Source of the DNA: Inquilinus ginsengisoli_B
Lineage (GTDB): Bacteria; Pseudomonadota; Alphaproteobacteria; DSM-16000; Inquilinaceae
Length of the DNA stretch: 64,000 nt
Reading direction: 5' to 3'
Assembly (NCBI RefSeq): GCF_050434925.1
Contig: NZ_JBNDJK010000001.1
Span: 2,542,001 to 2,606,000, forward strand
The position numbers were made by a program, and so were the translations under genes. Within the stretch, counting starts at the first letter, position 1. The number at the start of each line of letters is the position of its first letter. This document shows positions 1-7,949 of this stretch, piece after piece. The notes beneath the pieces were generated by a model. The model made no database searches and had not been told where the DNA came from. It was given only the letters and a program-made list of their open reading frames with translations.

Positions 1-367
1 TGACGCCGTTGCCGGCCTCTCGGCCCTTGACCGCGTCGGCGCCGCGTTCCTTGATCGAGATGTCGGGCTCGCCGTCGCGGATGCCGAGCACGGTGCCGTC
101 GGCCGCCGCCAGGATGTCGACGCCCTTGCGCATGGCGGCCAGGTCGCGCAGGCGGATGTCGGTGCCGTTGTCGCCGTTGTAGCCCAGGCGGTCGCAGCGG
201 AAATTGCCGAAGCGCGGCCCGGCGACGGCGTCGACGTAGTTCTGGATGAAGCAGTCCTGGCCCAGGGTGCAGGCGACCGGCCAGCTGAAGCGCGGCTCGG
301 TCTCCTGCGCCGATACGGCGGCGGGCGCGACGAGAAGGACGAGTCCGATCAGGGCGCTCCGCAGCAT
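1..367 (-). CDS. M23-family (LytM-like) peptidase, 3' part outside window
   Basis: The first 122 codons of a secreted protein that continues past the left edge. Residues 1-18 form a signal peptide (hydrophobic core LIGLVLLVAPAAVSA, likely cut after Ala-17 or so), followed by a mature start rich in FSWPVACTLGQDCFIQNYVD. This N-terminal pattern is characteristic of an alphaproteobacterial M23 metallopeptidase family, enzymes or amidase activators acting on periplasmic peptidoglycan. The usual HxGxD zinc-binding segment reads D-N-G-T-D here (residues about 58-62), so the first histidine ligand appears to be replaced by Asp. The catalytic C-terminal half is not visible, so activity cannot be judged. 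The start is the only in-frame ATG before the signal peptide. Confidence 0.75.
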   Translation of the reverse strand, partial: MLRSALIGLVLLVAPAAVSAQETEPRFSWPVACTLGQDCFIQNYVDAVAGPRFGNFRCDRLGYNGDNGTDIRLRDLAAMRKGVDILAAADGTVLGIRDGEPDISIKERGADAVKGREAGNGV

Positions 368-384
368 CCGATTTCTCCGTGTTA

Positions 385-525
385 GAGACCGCTTAGAAAT
401 GCGCTGGCGTGAGTCGAATGGCGGTGGTTTCGAGAACCGGCGCGCAGCGGACGTTGGGTCCGTGAGCACCGGAAGCTTCGAGTCCGCCGCCAGGCGGCCG
501 CGCCAGTAGCATTTAAAACGGTCTC
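385..525 (+). repeat. 141-bp interspersed inverted-repeat element, copy 1
   Basis: A non-coding element begins GAGACCGCTTAGAAATGCGC and ends, as reverse complement, GAGACCGTTTTAAATGCTAC, giving imperfect terminal inverted repeats of about 25 bp. A second copy lies in inverse orientation at 23528-23670 with most positions identical. The element is flanked here by TTA on both sides (382-384 and 526-528), and the right-hand TTA is the stop codon of the RNase D gene. It looks like a non-autonomous (MITE-like) or REP-type element; no transposase is present. It may also act as a hairpin terminator at the end of the rnd transcript. Confidence 0.8.
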
Positions 526-1674
526 TTAGAGAGACACCACCCGGATCCGCCGACCCTGCACCGCCAGGGCGATGCCGCCGCGCTTCAGCGCCAGCGCGGC
601 CTCGCCGAACATCTCGCGGCGCCAGCCATGCAGCGCCGGCACCTGGGCGTCGTCGTCCATGGCGATGGCCTCCAGGTCGTCGCTGCCGGCGACCAGCTTC
701 TGGGCTACGCCCTCATCCTCGCATTTCATCTTCAGCAGCACGCGCATCAGCTCGACCAGCGGCGCGATGCCGGGCGGGGTCGGCGGGCGCTGCGCCAGCT
801 TCGGCGCCTGGTCGGGCGGCGTCGCCAGGCCGCGCTCGACCGCCGCCATCAGCCCCTGGCCCTGCCAGCCCTCGGCCATGTTTCGGCTCATGCCGCGGAT
901 CCGGGCCATGGCATCGAGGTCGCGCGGGGTGTGCGCCGCGATCTCCAGCAGCGCCTCGTCCTTCATGATCCGGCCGCGCGGGATGTCGCGCTTCTGCGCC
1001 TCGCGCTCGCGCCAGGCCGCCACCTCGCGCAGGATCGCCAGGAACTTGGCCGAGGCGTTCCGCGGCTTCAGCCGCAGCCAGGCCTGGTCCGGCTCGGTCC
1101 GGTAGGTGCCCGGATCGCACAGGATCGCCATCTCCTCGGCCAGCCAGGCCTCGCGGCCGGACTGGGCCAGCTGCTGGCGCAGCGCCTCATAGGCCGGGCG
1201 CAGATGGATCACGTCGGCCAGCGCGTATTCGATCTGGCGCTCGGTCAGCGGCCGGTGCGACCAGTCGGTGAAGCGTGACGACTTGTCGATCCGGGCATTG
1301 GCCAGCTTGCCGACCAGGTTCTCGTAGCTGACCGATTCGCCGAAGCCGCACACCATGGCCGCGACCTGGGTGTCGAACAGCGGCGTCGGCACGCGGCCGG
1401 TCAGGTGGTCGAAGATCTCCACATCCTGGCGGGCGGAGTGGAAGACCTTCAGCACCTTCTGGTTGTGGACCAGCGCGAACAGCGGCGCCAGGTCGATGCC
1501 CGGCGCCAGCGGGTCGATCGCCACGGCCTCGTCCAGCCCGGCGATCTGCACCAGGCACAGCTTCGGCCAGAAAGTGTGCTCGCGCATGAACTCGGTGTCG
1601 ATGGCGATGTAGTCGGCCGCTGACATCCGGTCGCAGAAGGCGGCGAGCTCGGCGGTGGAGGTGATCAGAGTCAT
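526..1674 (-). CDS. rnd: Ribonuclease D
   Basis: A 382-residue 3'-5' exoribonuclease that trims tRNA precursors and other structured RNA 3' ends in the cytoplasm. The DEDD exonuclease domain fills residues about 1-200: the first catalytic acids are Asp-26 and Glu-28 in DTEFMRE, and the segment YALADVIHL near residue 150 supplies the DEDDy Tyr and Asp. An HRDC domain follows at about 205-290 (AWREREAQKRDIPRGRIMKDEAL). Length matches the alphaproteobacterial RNase D family. The stop codon TAA directly abuts the inverted-repeat element at 385-525. The aspS gene, often beside rnd in alphaproteobacteria, lies 17 kb away here. Confidence 0.95.
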   Translation of the reverse strand: MTLITSTAELAAFCDRMSAADYIAIDTEFMREHTFWPKLCLVQIAGLDEAVAIDPLAPGIDLAPLFALVHNQKVLKVFHSARQDVEIFDHLTGRVPTPLFDTQVAAMVCGFGESVSYENLVGKLANARIDKSSRFTDWSHRPLTERQIEYALADVIHLRPAYEALRQQLAQSGREAWLAEEMAILCDPGTYRTEPDQAWLRLKPRNASAKFLAILREVAAWREREAQKRDIPRGRIMKDEALLEIAAHTPRDLDAMARIRGMSRNMAEGWQGQGLMAAVERGLATPPDQAPKLAQRPPTPPGIAPLVELMRVLLKMKCEDEGVAQKLVAGSDDLEAIAMDDDAQVPALHGWRREMFGEAALALKRGGIALAVQGRRIRVVSL

Positions 1675-1858
1675 CCCCAGCGTTGTAGACGATGAAACCC
1701 CCAGTTGCCGAGTGCTTTACGACAATCCGCCGAACGGAATGCCGCCGGCGGCGAATCCGGCTAGTCTCGACCGCGAACCGGTGGGGCCGGGGCGGGAACG
1801 CGGCCATGCTTTCGCCATGGCCGTTCGGGAGCGTGGAGGCGACGGCGAGGAGGGCCGC

Positions 1859-2245
1859 ATGAGACGATCCCTGGCATCCACCATGGCGGCTGCGATTCTG
1901 GCGGCGATGGCGCCCCTCGCCGGCGCGGCCGAAGAGGCGCCGCCCGGCCTGTTCCGGGTCGGCGACACCGGCGTGCGCTGCCTGAAGCAGCCCTGCCCGT
2001 GGCGCGGCGTGGTGCCGGTCGACGACGAGAGCGTCGCGGCCGGGACCGTCCCCCCGGCCTATGCCGGCGACGCGCCGCCGGTGATCGCGGCGCGGGCCGA
2101 CCTGCTGGACCCGGTGCGGCGCGAGATCTGGCGCGCCTGGGCCGCGGGCGGCTGCCTGCTGGTCCATGGCCGCTTCGACCGCCGCGGCGCCGCGGCGATG
2201 CCGGTGCTGTCGGTCGACCGGGTCATCGGGCCGTGCAGCCGGTAG
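1859..2245 (+). CDS. Small secreted protein of unknown function
   Basis: A 128-residue protein whose family I do not recognise. Residues 1-23 form a signal peptide (RRSLASTMAAAILAAMAPLAGAA). The mature part has paired cysteines (GVRCLKQPC near 40-46) and two more towards the C-terminus (GGCLLVHGRF and GPCSR), which suggests two disulfides in the periplasm. The ATG at 1859 is chosen because GGCGAGGAGGG lies just upstream; the frame is open further upstream but without a ribosome-binding site. It stands alone between rnd (minus strand) and a small membrane-protein gene. Codon use is typical of the window. Confidence 0.65.
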   Translation: MRRSLASTMAAAILAAMAPLAGAAEEAPPGLFRVGDTGVRCLKQPCPWRGVVPVDDESVAAGTVPPAYAGDAPPVIAARADLLDPVRREIWRAWAAGGCLLVHGRFDRRGAAAMPVLSVDRVIGPCSR

Positions 2246-2270
2246 CCGCGGACCTGACGCCTGACTGCGG

Positions 2271-2636
2271 ATGGAGGCGAGCTTGCCGAGGACATTGAGA
2301 GCGATCGCCATCATCGAGCTTATAGCTGGCCTTGTCCTGGCGATCTGGTGGTTCAGAGTGTCGGAGGGCTTCCTAGGACTTGCTTTCCTGCTTTCTGGGT
2401 TGATCTCCGCCATCGTGTTCCTGGCGCTGGCGCAGATCCTGGAGAACTCGAACCTGATGCGGCAGGATCTCGGCTCGCTGCGGGATGAGTTGCGGCGGGA
2501 ATCCAGCACGGCAAGAGGCCATGCCGGAGCGGGCTTCTCCATCGTCATCGCTGCCGCCGTCAATGGAGGCGATCAGAGAATCGGCCGATCCGGCCACCGG
2601 TCGAATCACATACATCTACAACGGCGTGAGCTATGA
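2271..2636 (+). CDS. Small two-helix membrane protein, possibly frameshifted
   Basis: A protein of up to 121 residues with two hydrophobic helices at about 9-28 (AIAIIELIAGLVLAIWWF) and 35-57 (LGLAFLLSGLISAIVFLALAQI), then a charged segment (ENSNLMRQDLGSLRDELRR). No family is recognised. A TTG at 2283 with GGAGG five bases upstream is a better start than the ATG at 2271. After residue 80 the sequence looks unlike protein (many Gly/His/Arg), while the +1 frame carries a more convincing C-terminus (to 2718). Either the gene is frameshifted near 2500 or two short genes overlap. Confidence 0.5.
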   Translation: MEASLPRTLRAIAIIELIAGLVLAIWWFRVSEGFLGLAFLLSGLISAIVFLALAQILENSNLMRQDLGSLRDELRRESSTARGHAGAGFSIVIAAAVNGGDQRIGRSGHRSNHIHLQRREL

Positions 2637-2718
2637 CAGCCGCTATTCCGCCGTGGAACAGCTCACCGAGGATGAGTGGCGCGAGCGTCAGTCTCCAGGA
2701 TCGCCTCCGTCCGATTGA
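2485..2718 (+). CDS. Probable displaced C-terminus of the preceding gene, or small overlapping ORF
   Basis: This frame encodes up to 77 residues ending with a protein-like segment (ATGRITYIYNGVSYDSRYSA followed by VEQLTEDEW). It overlaps the 3' half of the 2271 gene in the +1 frame. Joining the first 80 residues of that gene to this tail would make a small membrane protein with a cytoplasmic tail of normal composition, which is why I suspect a frameshift near 2490-2515. No ribosome-binding site is evident before the ATG at 2485. It could instead be an independent short protein starting at an internal ATG (MEAIRESAD). Confidence 0.35.
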   Translation: MSCGGNPARQEAMPERASPSSSLPPSMEAIRESADPATGRITYIYNGVSYDSRYSAVEQLTEDEWRERQSPGSPPSD

Positions 2719-2751
2719 GGGGATAGCCGGAGCAACGGCCCGGTCACTGTT

Positions 2752-3603
2752 CTACCCCTCCCAGTCCAGGCCGAGGTCGAGAATGGGCGCGCTGTGGGTG
2801 ATCCAGCCGGCTGAGATCAGGTCGACGCCCGCGGCGGCGATCGCCGGCACCGTCTCCACCGTCACCCGGCCGGAGGCTTCGGTCACCGCCCGTCCGTCGA
2901 CCCTTCGCACCGCCTCGCGCAGCTGGTCCGGGGTCATGTTGTCCAGCAGCACGGCGTCGATGCCCTCGGCCAGCGCCTCGTCGAGCTGGCCGAGCGTGTC
3001 GACCTCGACCTCGATCTTCACCAGATGCCCGACCGCGGCGCGGGCCCGGGCGATCGCCGGGCGCACCCCGCCGGCCACGGCGATGTGGTTGTCCTTGATC
3101 AGCACCGCGTCATCCAAGCCGAAGCGGTGGTTGACGCCGCCGCCGGCGCGGACCGCGTGCTTCTCCAGCGCCCGCAGCCCCGGCGTGGTCTTGCGGGTGC
3201 AGGCGATGCGCGCCTTGTGCGGCCGGGCGGCGGCGACCAGCGATGCCGTGGCGGTGGCGACGCCGGACAGGCGGCACAGCAGGTTCAACGCCACCCGCTC
3301 CGCGGCCAGGATCGGCCGGGCCGGGCCGTCGATCTGGATCACCGCATCGCCCGGCGCCACCCGGCTGCCGTCCGGCTTCAGGACGACGACGGCGATGGCG
3401 GGGTCGAGCAGGCGGAAGGCCAGGGCGGCGGCATCGGTGCCGGCCACGGCGCCGGGCTGGCGCGCCACGATGGCGCCGCGCATCCGGGCCTCGGCCGGGA
3501 TCACCGCGGCGCTGGTGATGTCGCCGGCGCGGCCGAGATCCTCGGCCAGCGCGGCACGGACCACCGGCTCGACCAGCAGTTCGGGGAGGGAGGGGAGATC
3601 CAT
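2752..3603 (-). CDS. nadC: Nicotinate-nucleotide pyrophosphorylase (quinolinate phosphoribosyltransferase)
   Basis: A 283-residue enzyme of the last committed de novo NAD step: quinolinate plus PRPP gives nicotinate mononucleotide, CO2 and PPi. Family landmarks are the N-terminal EDLGRAGDITS, the PRPP/quinolinate-binding TRKTTPGLRALEKHAVRAGG near residue 140, HRFGLDDAVLIKDNHI, and the C-terminal barrel segments EVEVDTLGQ, AVLLDNM, EASGRVT and ISAGWITHS. The ATG at 3603 is chosen because it follows the nadB stop by 8 bases and gives the standard length, although the frame is open far upstream. It is the last gene of the nadA-nadB-nadC operon. Confidence 0.95.
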   Translation of the reverse strand: MDLPSLPELLVEPVVRAALAEDLGRAGDITSAAVIPAEARMRGAIVARQPGAVAGTDAAALAFRLLDPAIAVVVLKPDGSRVAPGDAVIQIDGPARPILAAERVALNLLCRLSGVATATASLVAAARPHKARIACTRKTTPGLRALEKHAVRAGGGVNHRFGLDDAVLIKDNHIAVAGGVRPAIARARAAVGHLVKIEVEVDTLGQLDEALAEGIDAVLLDNMTPDQLREAVRRVDGRAVTEASGRVTVETVPAIAAAGVDLISAGWITHSAPILDLGLDWEG

Positions 3604-3611
3604 GGTCGGCC

Positions 3612-5153
3612 TCACGGGCGGGCAGTGCCGGTGCGGGGGGCGTCGCCCTCCAGCACATCGGCGAGGGTGATGAAGGAGGGGGCGGAGGCCGGATCGGCCT
3701 CGGGCCGGTCGCTGCGGCACTGGGCGCCGCGACTCTCGCGCCGGCGCAAGGCGGCGGTGGCGATCAGCAGCCCGGCCAGGGCGCGGTCGGCCAAGGCCGA
3801 GGGCGCGGCATCGGCCAGGGGCCGCAGGGCCGTGACCGCGGCGATCAGCCCGGCGCCGTCGCGGACCACGCCGACATGCCGCTCCATCAGCCCGCGCAGT
3901 GTGGCGACCATGCCGGCATCCGGGGCGGGGCGGCGGGCAGCGCCGAGCGGCAGCGGCCGCAGCGGCGGCCGGGCCTCGCCGCCGCTTATGTCCGCGGCGA
4001 TCCAGCCGGCGAAGGCCAGGGCCTCGAGCAGCGAGTTGCTGGCCAGGCGGTTGGCGCCGTGCAGCCCCGTCGCCGCCACCTCGCCCGCGGCCCACAGGCC
4101 GGGCACGGAGCTGCGGCCGCGGCCGTCCACCGCCACGCCGCCCATGTGGTAATGCGCGGCCGGGCGGATCGGGATCGGCTGCCGGGCCGGGTCCAGCCCC
4201 GCCTCGCGGCACAGCGCGGTGACCTTGGCGAAGCGCTGCAGCCGGTCGCCCAGCGGGCGCACATCCAGGAACACCGGCTCGCCGGCCATGACCCGGCGGA
4301 AGACAGTGCGGGCGATCACGTCGCGCGGGGCCAGGTCGCCCTGCGGATGATCGGCCATCACCCGATCGCCAGCGGCCGTCACCAGCATGGCGCCCTCGCC
4401 GCGCAGCGCCTCGGTGGCCAGCGGCATCGGATCGTGGCCGACGGCCATGGCGGTCGGGTGGAACTGCACGAATTCCAGGTCGCGCAGCACCGCCCCGGCC
4501 CGCGCCGCCAGGGCCAGGCCGGTGCCGGCGGCGCCGAGCGGGTTGGTGGTGTGGGCGTACAGGCCGCCAACCCCGCCGGTGGCCAGCACCACGGCCCGGG
4601 CCGGGATCGCCACCGGGGCGCCGTCCTCCCAGGCCAGCACGCCGCAGATGCCGGCTTCGTCGCGCAGCAGGGCGGTGGCGCGGGCGTGGCGGAGGACGAT
4701 GCGCGGATCGGCCTCGACGGCCCGGGCCAGGGTGTGCAGCACCGCGGCGCCGGTGCCGTCGCCGCCGGCATGGATGATGCGGCGGCGGCCATGCGCGGCC
4801 TCCAGCCCCAACGCGAAGTCGCCGCCCTCTGAGCGGTCGAAGGGGGCGCCCAGCCCGGTCAGCCAGGCGATGCAGCCGGGCGCCGCCGCGGTGACGCGCC
4901 GCGTCACCTCCGGGTCGCCCAGCCCGGCGGCGGCCGCCAGCGTGTCGGCGGCGTGCAGCGCCGGGTCATCATCGGGGCCGAGCGCCGCGGCGATGCCGCC
5001 CTGGGCCCAGCCGGTGGCGGCTTCGGCCCCCAGCGGCGCGGCGGACAGCAGCAGCACCGGCAGCGGCGCCAGCTGCAAGGTCGTGGCCAGCCCGGCGATG
5101 CCGGCGCCGATCACCACCACCCGGTCCTGCGGGCGGGACGAGATCGCGTCCAT
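3612..5153 (-). CDS. nadB: L-aspartate oxidase
   Basis: A 513-residue FAD enzyme that oxidises L-aspartate to iminoaspartate, which NadA condenses with dihydroxyacetone phosphate. The dinucleotide-binding loop VVVIGAGIAGLAT starts at about residue 12. The flavoprotein active-site segments GWAQGGIAAALG, GGVGGLYAHTTNP, EFVQFHPTA and the C-terminal ANRLASNSLLEALAFA (flavin-contact) are all present. The ATG overlaps the nadA stop codon in TGATG, indicating translational coupling. The C-terminal helical domain is slightly shorter than in Escherichia coli, as in other alphaproteobacteria. An antisense open frame covers part of the gene but has no support. Confidence 0.95.
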   Translation of the reverse strand: MDAISSRPQDRVVVIGAGIAGLATTLQLAPLPVLLLSAAPLGAEAATGWAQGGIAAALGPDDDPALHAADTLAAAAGLGDPEVTRRVTAAAPGCIAWLTGLGAPFDRSEGGDFALGLEAAHGRRRIIHAGGDGTGAAVLHTLARAVEADPRIVLRHARATALLRDEAGICGVLAWEDGAPVAIPARAVVLATGGVGGLYAHTTNPLGAAGTGLALAARAGAVLRDLEFVQFHPTAMAVGHDPMPLATEALRGEGAMLVTAAGDRVMADHPQGDLAPRDVIARTVFRRVMAGEPVFLDVRPLGDRLQRFAKVTALCREAGLDPARQPIPIRPAAHYHMGGVAVDGRGRSSVPGLWAAGEVAATGLHGANRLASNSLLEALAFAGWIAADISGGEARPPLRPLPLGAARRPAPDAGMVATLRGLMERHVGVVRDGAGLIAAVTALRPLADAAPSALADRALAGLLIATAALRRRESRGAQCRSDRPEADPASAPSFITLADVLEGDAPRTGTARP

Positions 5154-6151
5154 CAGCGCACCTCCAGCATGCGTTCGACCGCGGCGCGGGCACGGCCGAC
5201 CACGGCGGGGTCCAGCTCCACCGCGTGGGTCATCGTCTCCAGCGCGTGCCGGATCTTGGGCAGGGTGATCCGCTTCATGTGCGGGCACAGGTTGCAGGGC
5301 CGGATGAAGTCGATCTCCGGGAACTGCACGGCGACATTGTCGCTCATCGAGCATTCGGTCACCAGCACCACCCGGCCGGGGCGCTTGGTCGCGACATAGT
5401 CGCTCATCGCCGCGGTCGACCCGGCGAAATCGGCCTCCGCCACCACCTCGGGCGGGCATTCCGGATGGGCCAGCACGACCACGCCGGGATGGGCCTCGCG
5501 CAGCTGCCGGACATCGGCCGGGCCGAACCGCTCATGCACCTCGCAGGCGCCCTGCCAGGCGATGATCTCGACCCTGGTCTCGGCCGCGACATTGGCCGCC
5601 AGATAGCCGTCCGGGATGAAGATGACACGCGGCACGCCCAGGCTCTCCACCACCTTCACGGCGTTGCCGGAGGTGCAGCAGATATCGCTCTCCGCCTTCA
5701 CCGCGGCCGAGGTGTTGACATAGGTCACCACCGGCACGCCGGGGTAGCGGCGGCGCAGCAGGCGCACATCCTCCGGCGTGATCGATTCGGCCAGCGAGCA
5801 GCCGGCGGCGGCATCGGGGATCAGCACGGTCTTGGCCGGGTTCAGCAGCTTCGCCGTCTCGGCCATGAAGTGCACGCCGCACAGCACGATCACCGAGGCC
5901 TCGGCCCGGGCCGCCTCGCGCGCCAGGGCCAAGCTGTCGCCGGTGATGTCGGCGATGCCGTGGAAGATCTCGGGCGTCTGGTAGTTGTGCGCCAGAATCA
6001 CGGCGTCGCGCTCGCGCTTCAGCCGCAGGATGGCGTCGATGTCGGGGGCGAAGCCGGGCCAGTCGAAGGCCGGAATGACGCGGGACAGCCGGTCGTACAG
6101 CGGCGCGGTGCGCGCGGCCACGGCAGGGGTGTAGTCGGTGGAGACGGACAT
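5153..6151 (-). CDS. nadA: Quinolinate synthase A
   Basis: A 332-residue [4Fe-4S] enzyme that condenses iminoaspartate with dihydroxyacetone phosphate to form quinolinate. The three cluster cysteines are seen in VLCGVHFMAETAKLLNP, in the CCTSGNA segment and in CNLCPHMKRI near the C-terminus. Substrate-binding landmarks AHNYQTPEI, DAAAGCSLAE, YVNTSAAVKAESD and AHPECPPEV are intact. It is the first gene of nadABC; its promoter region (6215-6242) carries a perfect palindrome, so NAD-responsive repression is likely. Aerobic use of the pathway is expected since aspartate oxidase is encoded next to it. Confidence 0.96.
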   Translation of the reverse strand: MSVSTDYTPAVAARTAPLYDRLSRVIPAFDWPGFAPDIDAILRLKRERDAVILAHNYQTPEIFHGIADITGDSLALAREAARAEASVIVLCGVHFMAETAKLLNPAKTVLIPDAAAGCSLAESITPEDVRLLRRRYPGVPVVTYVNTSAAVKAESDICCTSGNAVKVVESLGVPRVIFIPDGYLAANVAAETRVEIIAWQGACEVHERFGPADVRQLREAHPGVVVLAHPECPPEVVAEADFAGSTAAMSDYVATKRPGRVVLVTECSMSDNVAVQFPEIDFIRPCNLCPHMKRITLPKIRHALETMTHAVELDPAVVGRARAAVERMLEVR

Positions 6152-6214
6152 CGGGTTCTGCTCACTTCGAGAATTACGAGGACAGGCGCGGCCCGAATCG
6201 GTGTCGCTTCCGTT

Positions 6215-6242
6215 ACTCTAATTCTCAGAATTAGAAAAACAA
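6215..6242 (-). promoter_or_regulatory. nadA promoter with 19-bp palindromic operator
   Basis: Reading the minus strand, a -35-like TTGTTT (6242-6237) and a -10-like TAGAGT (6220-6215) are separated by 16 bases. The perfect palindrome TCTAATTCTCAGAATTAGA (6217-6235) fills that spacer, so a bound protein would block RNA polymerase. A further half-site AGAATTA lies at 6170-6176, between the promoter and the nadA start. The AT-rich dyad stands out sharply from its GC-rich surroundings. The layout fits a repressor of NAD synthesis such as NrtR or NadQ; which one is inferred only, and an NrtR-like gene lies at 15596-16594. Confidence 0.65.
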
Positions 6243-6389
6243 GACGAATTCGCGGAGGGCGATCCAGCCTCCCGCCGTGAGGTGTTGTCGCCGGCCGCGC
6301 GCGCTCTCATCTCTCGGCGAGGGCCGGCGACCCGGGCCGGCCCGAGGACAGAGCAGCATGATCGCGACCGATCCCGGGCAGGTCTCCCG

Positions 6390-7949
6390 ATGCCGATGAC
6401 CGCCACCGCAGCATCCGGGATCCGCCCGGGCATCGCCCTGCGGGCCTGGGCCGGGCGTGACCGGCTGCTGCCGCTGCTGACCGCGGCCCTCGCCCTCGCC
6501 ATCTTCCTGTTCGACACCTTCAGCCCGATGAAGATCGCGGTGGCGGTGCTCTACGCCATCGTCATCCTGATGTCGGTCGGCTTTCTCGACCGCCGGGGCG
6601 TCCTGCTGGTGGCGCTGGGCTGCGGCGGGCTGACGGTGATCGGCTTCCTGGTCGGGCTGCGGCATACCGGGTTCGAGGCCCATCTCCTGCGCGGCATCGT
6701 CAGCCTGTCGGCGATCGCCATCGCCACCCTGCTGGCCCAGCGCGGCCAGGCGACGACCGAGGTGCTGCGCGACAGCGAGCGGCGCTGGCGCGGCATCTTC
6801 CACTCGGTTGGCGTGGCGATCTGGGAGGAGGATTTCACCCGGGTCCACCGCCTGTTCGAGGATCTGACGCGGCAGGGCGTCCCCGATCTCCGGCGCCGGC
6901 TTGAGGACGATCACCGCCTGGTCGAGCGCTGCATCGCTTTGGTGCGGATCGTCGACGCCAACGACGCCGCGGTCCGGCTGGTCGGCGCCGCGGATGCCGC
7001 CCAGGCGATCGCCGGACGCGCGCGCATCTTCCTGCCCGAGACCGTGCGGACCTGGCGCGACCTGCTGATCGCCCTGGCGGAGGGCCGGCCGTCCTTTGCC
7101 GGCGAGACCGTGCTGCAGACCATCGCCGGCGAGCGCCGTTCGGTCCTGCTCACCGTCACCTTCCCGGCCGACGGCGTGCGGTCCACCGGCCTCCTCAGCG
7201 CCGTCGACATCACCGAGCGCCAGGCCCTGGCCGAGGCCCGGGCCGAGCTGGCGCATGTCTCGCGCATCGTCACCCTGGGCGAGCTGACCGCGTCGATCGC
7301 GCATGAGGTGAAGCAGCCGCTGGCCGCGATCGTCACCGACGCCCAGGCCTGCCTGCGCTGGCTCGACCGGCCGGTGCCGGCGCTCGACGAGGCGCGGGCC
7401 TGCGCCGGCCGGATCGCCGGCCAGGCCAACCGCGCCGACCATGTCGTGCAGCGGCTGCGCGACCTCACCCGCAAGGCGGAGCCGGAACGGATGCCGGTCG
7501 ATCCCAACATCGTCGTCGACGAGGTGGTCGAGCTGATGCGGCACGAGATCGCCGACCATGGCGTGGCGCTGCGGACTAGGCTCGCGCCCGGGCTGCCGCC
7601 GGTTGCGGGCGACCGCATCCAGCTGCAGCAGGTGTTGATCAACCTCGTGGTCAACGCCATCCAGGCGATGGCCACGGCGCCCCGCCGCGAGCTCACGATC
7701 GAAACCAGCATGGGCTCGGCCGGGGAGGTCATGGTCGATGTCCAGGACAGCGGCATCGGGCTGACACTTGAGGAGATGCCGCGCCTGTTCACCCCGTTCC
7801 GCACCACCAAGCCCGGCGGCATGGGCCTCGGCCTGTCGATCTGCCGCTCGATCGTCGAAGCCCATGGCGGGCGGATCCGGGCGTCGCGCAACGCCGATGC
7901 CGGGCTGACCTTGCACATCGCCCTGCCGGCGGATCGGGGGCGGCCATGA
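6390..7949 (+). CDS. FixL-like PAS sensor histidine kinase
   Basis: A membrane-bound sensor kinase of 519 residues from the chosen ATG. Four hydrophobic segments lie at about 27-41, 48-64, 70-90 and 101-116, followed by a PAS domain (about 127-275) and a HisKA/HATPase core. The H-box ASIAHEVKQPLAAI gives phospho-accepting His-305 of the FixL/TodS-like HPK4 type. The N-box (LINLVVNAIQAM), G1 box (DSGIGL) and G2 box (GGMGLGLSI) are intact. The PAS domain lacks an evident haem-binding FixL signature, so the signal is unknown. The stop overlaps the next gene by ATGA, making a co-translated two-component pair. An in-frame ATG exists at 6282 but would add 36 low-complexity residues. Confidence 0.88.
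   Translation: MPMTATAASGIRPGIALRAWAGRDRLLPLLTAALALAIFLFDTFSPMKIAVAVLYAIVILMSVGFLDRRGVLLVALGCGGLTVIGFLVGLRHTGFEAHLLRGIVSLSAIAIATLLAQRGQATTEVLRDSERRWRGIFHSVGVAIWEEDFTRVHRLFEDLTRQGVPDLRRRLEDDHRLVERCIALVRIVDANDAAVRLVGAADAAQAIAGRARIFLPETVRTWRDLLIALAEGRPSFAGETVLQTIAGERRSVLLTVTFPADGVRSTGLLSAVDITERQALAEARAELAHVSRIVTLGELTASIAHEVKQPLAAIVTDAQACLRWLDRPVPALDEARACAGRIAGQANRADHVVQRLRDLTRKAEPERMPVDPNIVVDEVVELMRHEIADHGVALRTRLAPGLPPVAGDRIQLQQVLINLVVNAIQAMATAPRRELTIETSMGSAGEVMVDVQDSGIGLTLEEMPRLFTPFRTTKPGGMGLGLSICRSIVEAHGGRIRASRNADAGLTLHIALPADRGRP

Noticed and set aside
3025..4832. Long plus-strand open frames opposite nadC/nadB
   Set aside because: Shadow frames of high-GC coding DNA; nadB and nadC are clear on the minus strand.
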